NCBI GenBank assembly: GCA_013398055.1
Contig: VZRS01014168.1
Location: 779,299 to 843,298, forward strand
DNA: 64,000 bases
Source: Ifrita kowaldi
Taxonomy: Eukaryota; Chordata; Aves; Passeriformes; Cinclosomatidae
Direction of reading: 5' to 3'
A program made the translations under genes and the position numbers. The notes under the pieces were generated by a model. It ran no database searches, was not told where the DNA came from, and saw nothing but the letters and a program-made list of their open reading frames with translations. Every line of letters starts with the position of its first letter. Positions within the stretch are counted from its first letter, which is position 1. Shown one piece after another: positions 39,135 to 50,798 of this stretch.

Positions 39135-40662
39135 CTCCTACGTGCTGTGGGATAATGGTGAATAAACACTAGCTAATGGACTGAGCAGCAAGTAACACTG
39201 CAAAGCTCTTCCGTTACTAGAGCTCTGTTTTCTCACCTCAGTATTGTGCCAATGGAAGCATAATTCCCTTCCTTTCTCCATCCATTTTAATGCTTCCACA
39301 TCTTTAGTATTTTATGTTGAGAAAGTTTCTTTCTCTATAAATATCTCTACTACTATCAATGTAGAAGGAGAGTAACACTACCAAGTCAATGCTTATGGAG
39401 ACAGTTTCTGTTTTTAAGCATTCCAACAAGCTGAACTGCTCTGCAATGTCTCAAGTTCACTGTCTAGTTCTAGAGGCTTTTTGTGGATCCTAAACGTTTC
39501 CAGGTCTCCCTGTCCCTGGTTGTTTGTATTCGCCTCTCACGTTCTGATTTCACTGTTTAAAGGGCAGGGAAAGTTTACTGAATGGAAAGACCTTGAGTCT
39601 ACAATATCAAAAAGCAGACTGACCTCAAAGGAAAACATATTTCATTAAAAAGAAAAAAGAGTTTCCTTGAAAATCCAGCTTGTTTTACCCACCCAGATCT
39701 GCCTTTTTGCTGCCTCTGTGGTGACACATGTTTTATATGAATCTATATTAAGATGAATTTTAACCTACAAATAACTAGATACAGCTATGCAGTAGGAGGG
39801 AATTCCTACAAGATGATGTAAAGTTTTTTAAGCAGTAAAATTAAAAATAGCACGTAAAACTTGACCAGTAGATTTGGACTTGAACCAAGGCAACACATTT
39901 GGGAAACATTATCAAGTTTATCAGGGGTAACATATCAGAGAAAATCTGCTTCTGTTTATATGCCATTTATTATTCATTTCTGACATTTCCCTTTTTTCCT
40001 CAACCTTTTTTACCCCTAAGCAAATATATGTTAGACTTAACTGAAATGTGAGATAACGGACCAGTCTCTCAATTTTCTTTCCCTATAAGACAAAAGCAGA
40101 TCTGACTAGAAGTAAAATAAAAAAGTTATATGAAATATAAGTACAGGAAAAAAAAGTTGCCAGAGTAGGACTGGTAATAAGGGAGAAATCTGTCTCACAA
40201 TGAAAGCCCAGAAAAAATAAATGCCTAATAAGATTAAACGAAGGGCCAAATTCTGTCCATCCCCATGCTGTCTTGCATTTCACGATGTATAAATAGCACA
40301 TGAAAGCCTTTGCCTCATGCAACACACCACATGTGTGATAAAGGCTGGTTTTTATGTCTAGGACACTTATATTAATGGGGTTATGCCAGCAGAGAGTTCT
40401 TTGCCCATGGCCAGCAGGATGTTTGCCAGCCATGGGCAAAGTAATCAAGTCTAACTCAGGGAAAAATACAAACAATAAAAGCAAATTCACTCTTGTTAAA
40501 CAACATAGTCCCTCAACTTTACTTAGAAAAATTCTCACTCATGTTATCACAATAAATTTGAGAATGAGATGTATGTTTAGTTGCACCTGATCTGATCAAA
40601 ACAAAGGCAATCATTACAAACCAGCTTAAACCTGGTCCAAAGTCAGACAAGATTCATCCCGT
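39135..40662. other. Intergenic sequence with one strong hairpin
   Basis: No gene seen. A perfect 13-bp inverted repeat lies at 40399-40411 and 40429-40441 (CTTTGCCCATGGC and its complement) around a 17-base loop. A 151-aa minus-strand open frame at 40538-40083 has no family resemblance and no splice or codon evidence. Confidence 0.5.
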
Positions 40663-42453
40663 CTTTCTACTGAATGCAAGTTGAAACGCAACATAAATTT
40701 GAATTCTTTTTTAGTTTTTTCCCAACAGTAGTTTCTAATTTTCTTCAATGGATTCCAATGCAAAATATCAATATTTTTTGAAAGCTGTTATTAAACAATA
40801 GTTTGTTCTGATGCTGAGATCTCCAGTTGAGCTGAATGCTTACTATTCTTTGTTAGGATGAGCCAAACTTTTAGAATGGTTTCAGGAGTAAAATCTTTCC
40901 TCTGTGTGCTCTAGGATCCACAGTTAGACCTTGTTCTATCAGCAAACACTCCTTATATCTCAAAGAAAACAAACACAGAAATGGGCATAAAATGGGGAAT
41001 ATGTTTATTTTAAAATGCAAGGAAACTCCCAGAATAAATCTAAATAGATATTATTTATATTTATTGTTTAGTTTTGTTTTAGTAAATGCTGCTGTTTCTA
41101 GAATCTATGTGATTTCATAAAAAAGCTCTGTTTTTATGAGCTGTTACATACTGTTGCCGACGTAAATGCTTTGAGTATCTATTGAATAGTTCCATTTGAA
41201 CAATTATTTGTAATTAGAATTAAAAATTACTTGTAATTACAATTAAGATTCTTGTAATTAAGACATACAATGAGTGCAGAATTGCACCCAGACGTTACTA
41301 AAGAAATGCTGGGTAAGTCTCCACTACTGTGGCAGAGCACAAAACTCGTGTTTTGGCAAATGTAAGGTAACATGTCTTAAAACGTGGTATTTAGAGGACA
41401 TTTATTCTAAGTGGATACAGATGGAAGAGACCTGTGAGGGTAAGTCAAAGGAGCTCCTAGTAACCCAGTAAGGTTGAACTGCTGAACCCTGTCGAGGAAA
41501 TTAGCATCACTGGTGATGCTGTCAGGTAGCTGAGTGCTACTAGACAGAGAAGATGATNCTTTCTACTGAATGCAAGTTGAAACGCAACATAAATTTGAAT
41601 TCTTTTTTAGTTTTTTCCCAACAGTAGTTTCTAATTTTCTTCAATGGATTCCAATGCAAAATATCAATATTTTTTGAAAGCTGTTATTAAACAATAGTTT
41701 GTTCTGATGCTGAGATCTCCAGTTGAGCTGAATGCTTACTATTCTTTGTTAGGATGAGCCAAACTTTTAGAATGGTTTCAGGAGTAAAATCTTTCCTCTG
41801 TGTGCTCTAGGATCCACAGTTAGACCTTGTTCTATCAGCAAACACTCCTTATATCTCAAAGAAAACAAACACAGAAATGGGCATAAAATGGGGAATATGT
41901 TTATTTTAAAATGCAAGGAAACTCCCAGAATAAATCTAAATAGATATTATTTATATTTATTGTTTAGTTTTGTTTTAGTAAATGCTGCTGTTTCTAGAAT
42001 CTATGTGATTTCATAAAAAAGCTCTGTTTTTATAAGCTGTTACATACTGTTGCCGACGTAAATGCTTTGAGTATCTATTGAATAGTTCCATTTGAACAAT
42101 TATTTGTAATTAGAATTAAAAATTACTTGTAATTACAATTAAGATTCTTGTAATTAAGACATACAATGAGTGCAGAATTGCACCCAGACGTTACTAAAGA
42201 AATGCTGGGTAAGTCTCCACTACTGTGGCAGAGCACAAAACTCGTGTTTTGGCAAATGTAAGGTAACATGTCTTAAAACGTGGTATTTAGAGGACATTTA
42301 TTCTAAGTGGATACAGATGGAAGAGACCTGTGAGGGTAAGTCAAAGGAGCTCCTAGTAACCCAGTAAGGTTGAACTGCTGAACCCTGTCGAGGAAATTAG
42401 CATCACTGGTGATGCTGTCAGGTAGCTGAGTGCTACTAGACAGAGAAGATGAT
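40663..42453. repeat. 895-bp direct duplication joined by a single n (likely assembly artefact)
   Basis: Copy 1 is 40663-41557, then n at 41558, then copy 2 41559-42453. Only one difference was seen (G in TTTTTATGAGCTG at about 41138, A in copy 2). Each copy carries the same 65-aa open frame (41274-41471 and 42170-42367), which is not a recognised protein. Near-identity plus an undetermined base exactly at the junction suggests two overlapping contig ends or haplotypes joined without merging. Confidence 0.93.
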
Positions 42454-42799
42454 TTATAAGCACACATAAGAATAAGTTACAGCTTGTAAGAGTGAAGTTT
42501 TGCTTGGCTTTTTTTTGGTTTATTTTCAGCTTGGCAATTTGAAAGCTAATGACTCAAACAGGCTTTGAATCAGATCCTCAAAGATAAACCAAATTAGAAT
42601 GAAAACCATGTCATTTATTTTATAATGCTGCTTGTGTTGCCTCCCGCTTGCTGTTGCAAAAATCCCAGAACAGGACAGCAACAGACATTGCTCAAAGCAA
42701 AAACCTTCAGTTACTGAGAACACTTAGATGCTTTGTTGCCTCTGCTGAAGATGATTGTAAGAGCTGGCATTTCATCCAAGGTAATACCCAGGACCTCCA

Positions 42800-43632
42800 C
42801 AGGCAACAGTGGAGAGACAGAGAATGGGGCCCATGGGAATCTCACGAGGTTCAACAAGACCAAGTGCTGGTGCTGCACCAGGGTCGGGGCAACTCCTGGT
42901 ATCAATCCAGGCTGGGGGATGAACAGATCCAGAGCAGCCCTGCCCAGAAGGGCTTGGGGGTGCTGGTGGGTGAGAGGCTGGACATGACCCAGCCATGTGC
43001 CCTTGCAGCCCAGAATGCCAGTTGTGTCCTGGGCTGCATCCAAAGCAGGTGGGCAGCAGGGGAGGGAGGGGATTCTGCCCCTCTGCTCTGCCCTGGTGAG
43101 ACCCCACCTGCAGTGCTGCATCCAGCTCTGGGGTCCCAGCACAGGAAGGACATGGATGTGTTGGAGCAAGTCCCGAGGAGGCCACCAAGATGATTAGAGG
43201 GATGGAGCACCTCTCCTGTGAGGAAAGGTTGAGTGAGTTGGGATTACTCAGCCTGGAAAAGAGAAGGCTCTGGGATGACCCAATTGTGTCCTTCCAGTAC
43301 CTGAAGGGAGCCACCAAGATAGATGGAGGACTTTTTACAAGATCCTGTAGTGACAGGACAAGGGGGAATGGCTTCAAACTGAAAGACAGTAGGTCAATTT
43401 AGATACTAGGAATAATATCTGATGTGAAATTATTTAATGTAAGGGTGGTGAGGCATTGGAACAGGCTGTCCAAAGAAGCCGTGGATGGCCCATTCCTGGA
43501 AGTGTTCAGGGCCAGGTTGGATGGGGCTCTAAGCAACCTAGTCTAGTAGGAGGTGTCCCATCCCACTGCAGGGTGGTCAGAACTGAATGAACTTCAATGT
43601 CCCTTCCAACTCAAACCATTCTATGATTTCTC
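42800..43632 (+). mobile_element. CR1 LINE 3' half
   Basis: Plus strand. RT C-terminal part in shifted frames: RFNKTKC at 42850, LGVLVGERLDMTQPCALAA at 42955, then, one frame over, ILPLCSALVRPHLQCCIQLW, then MIRGMEHLSCEERLSELGLL at 43190, and the 3' UTR to CCCTTCCAACTCAAACCATT and CTATGATTTC at 43632. Several frameshifts make it inactive. Its segment 42953-43141 is identical to the inverted CR1 at 28733-28921. Confidence 0.93.
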
Positions 43633-46600
43633 GGGACAATTTAGACACACAAAGAACATTTTTCTAACACAAAGAACAAGGGTATTTAGAGGTCGGTCTC
43701 TCCATACTCTTTCCAGGACTGCATATATGGCATAATTTGCTACCTCAAGCAAAGCCTATGGCTGTTCCAAGTGCTCTCCTTTGAAACGTCATATGAAAAC
43801 TAAGCTTGTAACACCTGTCACCTGTAGTTTCAAGATGTTTGTGTCAGGCAGGACATAAAATTCTGTGTTTCAAACAGCGTATCAGGCTAATATGAACAAA
43901 GCTATGGTAGAATTAGTCTACTTCAAATGGAGGCAAAAATACATTTTCTAATTTTGAAAAGAGAGAATAAAAAGAAATCAAAAAATTAATGTCATTAAAA
44001 AGAATGTGAGAGGATGACATTTTAGGAACTCTGATACCAGTACTCTGATCAGGAATTATTTTCATTTTGCTCTTAAGATCAGGGAGTTAAATGACCTGAT
44101 ACTGCAAAGTCTAGAAGGCTATCTTTAATTTTTTTCCTTCTTGACCCATAAAGTCAACAGAAGATGTCCCAGAATTATTCCAGCAGAAGTTTCCAATACA
44201 ACTATGATACAATTGAATGAAAACTCCAGAAGAATTTAACTTTCCACACACATGCAAAATCCCAGACTGACTTTGGCAGGGCCAAATCTCTACTGTTTTC
44301 TGGACCTTTTGTTTCACACAGTAATGTCCCCACTACTATCTGGCATGAAAAACAAGCTGAATTAAATTGAACCTTGTACCTTTCAAAGCTAAAACCCACA
44401 ATGTTTGCTTGTTAGACTGGCTAATTTTTATTAAGTATGGCATTTCAAATTGTTCTTGGGGTCAAAGACAAATTACTTTTTTTTTTTTCAAATTTCATCA
44501 GTATGAAGGAACTGAGGAATCTCTAACTTTCCACCATGAACAGTGATCACTGTCTTGGGAACCTGTGTCAAACTCTAACAAAATTGTTCTGTCTTTTCTC
44601 AGCTCAGTTACACTGCACCTCTTGATTTAAACTACTCACATACTCAGACAATATCTGTAACAGTAAACCCTCAGTTTCTATTTGAAAAATACAAAATACA
44701 AAAATACTCTTACTTGTTTGAAAAATAATATTGTCTCAGAAGTAATATTTTTCAACAAAATAATTTAAAGTAATTTTCAAGTAGCATGCATTTGAGTACT
44801 TTTGCTGATTTTATTTAACCTAACCTTGTATTATGAAAAACTCTGGCCAATTATATAGCAAATGACAAGAATAAAGAAAAAAAATGGTCTTATCTGTGTA
44901 TCTCAAATTAATTACAGTTGTACAACATATAATCAGAACAGTGGGTCTCAATGTGAATCTGAAACCACTGAACAAAAGGAATCTTTATCTTCAAATGTTA
45001 TAAAGCAAATGTCAATCTGACAGGCTGTGTAAAACAAATGTGGCATTCACTCTGTAGTTTTAAAACACAGCTGCAAAGAATTGGCTAAGTCAGTGGTTAC
45101 AAAAAATCTCTCACCGTATAAATATCATAGATATTACTATGAATGTAGACCTGAATATGAGCAATTCAAAATTAATCAGAACAAATATGTTTGTTTCATT
45201 TGAGAGATATATTTGATCCATAACAAAAATCTCTACAAAATCCTTTGATGAGGTTGGCTACATACCACAACTTTTCTTTCCCCAAACTAAAAATTTCCAT
45301 AGAGATGTAATACCTGCTTCAGTCTTATACTGATATATTCAGTATCTCAGCAACTAGGACCACATTAACTTGTTCAGTAAGTTCATCTAAGAAACCTAAT
45401 TCAATTCCCCTGTAAGGAATCTTGTTTGGGAAGGTTTCTATTAAAGAGCCTTTGAGCTCTGATGCTGCGTGTTATTTAAGCCTGAGTTTAATAGTGAAAG
45501 TGCTTGTAGTTAACCACAGCCTTGTATGCAATACAAACCTCCCCCCCCCCAAACAATAGCAAAACCAAACAAAAAGAAAACAAAACCAAAACCAAAAACA
45601 ACATCCATTATTTTACATGAAATGGATCCTTATAGAACTAGAATTATCACAAGCTGTAGTAGCACTTTTGATCCAAGCCACATACAAATATTCTAACCTT
45701 TAAGTTCTGTGAGCAATTTTAAAATGTCAAGAGGTATGTCAAGTTCTTAATACCAAAGTCTACATATTTAATTGTCAACAGCCCAAATACCCAAGACAAG
45801 AGAGTTATATTAATTCCAGCTCAACCCCAAATTAAGATGTGTTGGAAAATCATGTTAAATTAGGGAATAATGCTTGGTTGGCCTGCCTTTTAACTATGTA
45901 CTTATTTTCTAGAACACCTACTGCATTGTTCATTTTAGTTTTATTTTTTGAAGCAGTCAAGCACAGGAGATCTCTGAAAGATTATAACATTATGCCATTG
46001 ATCCTCACGAGAAGAAGACTCAATTTGCTCAGTAATAAGCAACCCGGATCAAAGGCCACGGCTGAGAAAAGACAAAGGGCATTGTTTACACCTGTGTCAA
46101 TCAGAAACTGCTCTACTGAAACCCATTGAGTTATACTTGCCTCAAATCCCTATGAAAGATTTCTGTGTTCGCCAAATCTGGATTATGTGACAGCAAGGAA
46201 TTCACATTTATTAGTCTGTAGCAGGAAGCATTACAGACTGCTAAATTAAAATACTAGTTTGCTATACTAGCTTTTTAACAAAACCTGGGTTTTATTCTCT
46301 TATTGGCAATTCAAATTCATGTCACTGCTTCAGCCTGCTCACTTGCATTGCGTTACCTAATGTACTTCACAGTACGAAGTAACAGATTCTGTAATTTTGG
46401 ATTAGAGAATTCATTGAGGCAAGGAAACAGTAATTAGTGTCCCACATTTTAAAGAAAAAGAACCAAAACTCCATCTCTTCCAACTATTTGCAACTACTAG
46501 TAAACTTTTGGATATACAAGATTTTGTATTTCTTGACTTTCGATGTTCACAGAACCACATACTTCTAATAGTCCAAGAATGTGTGCAATTTTAAAAGCTT

Positions 46601-46679
46601 ATTTCTGACTACACAGCCACAAGAGGATTTACAAAAAAGATTTAACTTGGGAATTTTAATTGAGCTTGTTCAGGGATCC
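43633..46679. other. Intergenic sequence, nothing recognised
   Basis: AT-rich. A C11 run at about 45541 passes into A-rich low-complexity sequence (to about 45602). No exon or transposon recognised. Confidence 0.5.
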
Positions 46680-47575
46680 GGTTGGAAGCATTGCAGAGAG
46701 AAGATTTGAGAGCTGGCTTACTTTGAAGGACCACCTCCTCCAAACTCGAGAATGGTCTTTTCTGACATGCAAAGATGGCACGGTTGGACTTAGGAAAGCC
46801 AAAACCCTTCTGAAATGAAATTTGGTGAAGGACATGAAGGTCTATAAAAAAGGGAATCTATAGGTGTATCAGCAGCAACAGGAAAGCTGTGGAAAATGTC
46901 TTCCTGCTGCTAAATGGGGTACGGGACCTGTGACAAAGAACACAGAAAAGGTCAAGGAATTCAGTGTCCACTTTGCCTCTCAGTCTTTCAACGGTAGGAT
47001 TTGCCTTCAGGAATCCCAGGCCTCTGAAACCAGAGAGAAAGTCTGGAGCAAGAAAGACTTAACTCTGGGCAGGTCAGGGATCAGGGTGGGAACACTTAAG
47101 CAAGCTGGACCTACACAGTCAGTGGGACCTGATGAGATGCACCATAAATGTGGACTGAGCTGGCCAATGTCTTGTTTATCTTGACTTTAGCAAGGCTTCT
47201 GGCCCTGTAACTTCCTCATAGGCAAACTGGTGAACTCTGGATGAGATAAACTGGCAGTGGGATATACTGAGAACTGGCTGTAGTCCAAGCTGAAAGGGGA
47301 TGTCACCAGCAGCACGAAATGCATCTTGAGGACAGTTACTAGTGCTGTTCTCCTGTGGCTGGTACTGGGATCAATACTGTTTAACATCTTCATTAATGAC
47401 CCAGAGGGAGGGGTAGAATGTAGACTCAGGAATTTTGCAGCTGATACAAGACTGGGAGGAGCTGTTGATACACCAGATGGTTGTGCTGCCATTCAGAGGT
47501 ACCTTGACAGACTGAGAACTGGACACCTGTACTGCTTTGGTGCAGATGTGGCATGAAAAAGTGATGCACCATATC
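46680..47575 (+). mobile_element. CR1 LINE ORF2 fragment (endonuclease-RT linker and RT), inactive
   Basis: Plus strand. Degraded CR1 ORF2: an ACATCAGCAGC-like stretch near 46866 (here GTATCAGCAGCAACAGGAAA), PVTKNTEKVKEFSVHFAS from 46927, SVGPDEMHHK at about 47120, LDFSKASGPVT at about 47184 after a stop, and LVLGSILFNIFINDPEGG from 47359. The catalytic FADD box reads FAAD (47434-47445), so it is dead apart from its stops and frameshifts. It stops before the 3' UTR; no octamer tail is present, so both ends are truncated. Confidence 0.88.
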
Positions 47576-48639
47576 CCAAATGGTAATCTACTGAACTGGC
47601 ACTGTATTCTCCTAGCAATACATTGATTACAATTAACAGCTCAAGAAGTAAATGGGGGAGGGGGAGGACAGATCATTTCGCATGAAGAATTTATGTCCTA
47701 CATTGTTTTAATTCAGAACATATGTAAGAATGCAAGCAATTTCATATATTTATGTCTTACTTCCAGTTTAGATTTAGCTGAAATACAATACAGAAATCAA
47801 CACAGAGAGGACTTTTTGTTGGTTTGTAAATTTTAGTAGACATGGAAAATGTAAGATAATTTGAGTGATGTGGTCTACCAGATACCAGTAAATGCAATCT
47901 CAGAAGCTATCTTTCATGACAGCCACTTACTAGCAGCAGAAAGCTTAGAAGTCAAAAATTATGTTTCAAACAAGTTCAATTGTTCAAAGTGACAAATCTT
48001 AGTCTTTCAAATTCACACAACCCTCAAACAGTATTTTCTTCCACCACAAAACCAGCAAAATTTTAGGGCTCTTCTGACCCAAACTATTCACTGTCATTTA
48101 TGGGCATTCTGAAGTGTTGTCATCATGAGGCTTAAGTATTTATCATACCACAAACATGTACTCTTACATAACGATGAGACAACATAAGCAGAAGCACTGA
48201 CAAAATGGAGATCAATAACTTTGACCATTAATCTATATAGCTCTTCTTCCAAAAGCAATTCATTTGAATTTATCTTACAACTACATGAATCATCCTCTGA
48301 TGACCTTATTGATTACAAACACAACCTGAGATGGCCCCCATAGGCCAGAATGGCTAATGTGAAGATATGAAAGTCAGAGAAAGGATTAATGCCCTCAGCA
48401 GTATCAAGAATTTCCCTTGGTCATGATGACAAACGAGTGCTAAGACATGTCAGAAAAACACAGGATTTTTTATGTGATGTGAGGTTACACTGTTGTAGCA
48501 TACAAGGGAAACAAGTGCTTTTAAAATAAACTACAATTTGGACACATAAAGGTGAGCCTACTATATGATCCAGAACTCTAAATGATGTATTTCTCAACCT
48601 GTTTATGTTGTCTCTAAATATCGGGAGTCCCAAAGCTTA
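47576..48639. other. Spacer between the CR1 fragment and the CYRIA 3' end
   Basis: No gene or repeat recognised. It might include distal CYRIA 3' UTR if a poly(A) site below 48.6 kb is used. Confidence 0.4.
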
Positions 48640-50734
48640 CTGTACCAAATTTTTTATTATTTCAAACAAACTTCTGTACAAAAACATCAAAGCAGGCAAA
48701 GAAATCCCGTGACTTCAGCAAACAGCACATGACAACTCACAGAATGCTTTAAGGTTTACATTTTTATTATACAAGTGACAAATAGCTTTTTTCTGGGCAA
48801 CTTAAAGACTTCATTGTTGGACAAAAAATCGCAGGTAAGCATGTATTAACTTCAGTTACCAAAGCTCAACAGAATGGCCTGTCATCCACCTAATTTACCT
48901 AACTGGAAGTGACTATGAACAAAGCAGGATTTTCCCTAATATACATTTTTAAATGTCCCCCCATTAAAAATGGAGCTTGTAAACAGTGGATTTACTACTG
49001 TGAAAAAAGTGTGATCATTGCAAAGAAAAAAACCTAATGTGAGTGAGCTCTAATTCTGTCCCCGACAACAACATAGCAACTGGCTGCTGCACCTGCAGAG
49101 GTGTGACACGAATGCTGGAGTTGTGCTGCTGTCCAGCATCATGGCATGTGTGACATTGGCACCTGTGGGTTCTGATCAGGCCTGAGAAACCTCACAGCGG
49201 TTGCTCTGCTCAGAAATAAGCTCTGAAGTCAATCCCTACTCCAGAGAACTTGTGACATTAATACTGTTTAAGGACTGAGTTCAAGGACAGTTTGTCACAG
49301 TGCAGCTGAGTTCCAGCAGACCAAATGCATCTCCGAAGCCTTAAGGTAATGTTTTTAGAAGAGATGTGCATGAAAATTCCAGTGAAAGCACACAAACCCT
49401 GATTTATTTACACAGGAATAAGCAAATACAAATCTGAATCTGTGCACAAGCACTGGAGTTTCCACACATACATGCAAGCAAAGTACACAAAATCAAACAC
49501 ATTTTCAGAATGTGACCTCTGCAAGAATATGTACAGCAACTGCAGACCACCCAGCAGACACACTTAACAGAGCATAAGCACTTTGCTGCTTTTGGCAAAG
49601 TATTTCTATTCCATTAATTGGAAAATTTACCAGAAAGTAGGAACAAACAACTCAGCAAGGAACTTAACTCCTTGAAGTATCAATCAAATCTCAAAAGCCA
49701 GTGAAGAGCAGTCAGCTGATAAATATTTCTGTGTTGACTCTGAATCATGTAATGAATAACACTATCAGGAACTTGATGGAGTTCCTAAGAACAGTTCAGC
49801 TCTTAAATTTGAACCATCCCTAGTCTGATGAGGCTGATTTGACACTAGGGAAGTTTGCTACAGAAGAGTGTACTAGTCTAGATCAGCAAAATAATTACTT
49901 ACCAGCTAGAGCTGTCTGGGAGTTAATGTTCATTGTGATATATTTACACTGACAAACCTTTTCCAGTTAAGTCAAGGCATTAGCATTTTCCCTTTCCTTT
50001 CTAAATCTAATAAAATTATACAGAGTTTTCAAAATCTATCAACGGTCTTTAAGCATATTTTCTGTTTATTTATACTGAATCTGAAAATGAATATTAATTA
50101 CCTCAATTGTTGAAAGGTACAGGTTATACTTAATTAAAAAGGTAAAATTACCTGTTTGAAATACATTTTTGGATGCCAGACAGCACATAATCCTTAAAAT
50201 CAGGTGGATCTCCACTTATTACAGGAAAGACAATGCATTTTACGAGAGTGATGAACATTCAGGTATTCTCCTATGCATACTAGTTTGACAAGATCCTAAA
50301 ACTGACCAAAAAACCATGCACACATTCTTTAAAACATACCCAATGCATTTTACTTTCTCTTATATTAACTTTCTTCTTCTTTAAAGTTTCTTTTGTGTGG
50401 TACCTTTGACATTTCAGTTTGATTTCCATTTTGTCTTCACTACTACTTACTTCTCTGATAGAGAAGGTGTTTAAGGATTAAAATGCACAGATAAACTGTC
50501 ATAACTGAAGTATCTAAGTAAAAAAGTATTTTAAAAGTCAAAAGATAAAGGCTAGCATAAAAACTTAGGTTGCACTATATAAAGTCAGTTAGGGTATGAA
50601 TAGATTCATATATTTTAGCAATGTGAAGAAAATGGTTATGTAAATACACACAAGTATTAACATCAAACTGTATTAAATTATGTAAACATACACATCTTCT
50701 GTGATCAATACAAACATCTACTTGTCTCTGGATA
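48640..50734 (-). other. CYRIA: Probable 3' UTR of CYRIA with candidate poly(A) signals
   Basis: The stretch after the CYRIA stop is AT-rich with no other gene. On the minus strand AATAAA occurs at 50070-50065, 49408-49403 (followed closely by a GU-rich TTTGTGTG), 48768-48763 and 48658-48653. The real end of the transcript cannot be decided from sequence alone; 49.4 kb is the best-looking site and 48.65-48.76 kb the distal alternatives. Length and boundaries are inference. Confidence 0.4.
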
Positions 50735-50798
50735 CTACTGCAGCATAGCTCGAATTTGTTTTGAAGTAGATTCATCATTCAGGTGTTTTGTAGTGAAC
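50735..50798 (-). CDS. CYRIA: CYRIA terminal coding exon 10 with stop
   Basis: Acceptor TTTCTAG, one base completing Arg, then FTTKHLNDESTSKQIRAMLQ and TAG at 50737-50735. This exon is too short to stand out as an open reading frame and was found by matching the family C-terminus. Length 64 bases including the stop. Confidence 0.95.

Noticed and set aside
40083..40538. 151-aa minus-strand open frame
   Set aside because: Longest frame in its region but no recognisable domain, splice context or codon pattern; its hydrophobic character follows from AT-rich composition.
42648..43193. 181-aa plus-strand open frame as a possible gene
   Set aside because: It is a frame-shifted reading of a CR1 element; the CR1 RT peptide appears in pieces in two frames.
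1..48000. Search for MYCN, DDX1 or other neighbours of CYRIA
   Set aside because: No recognisable exon of these genes; the region looks like gene desert.
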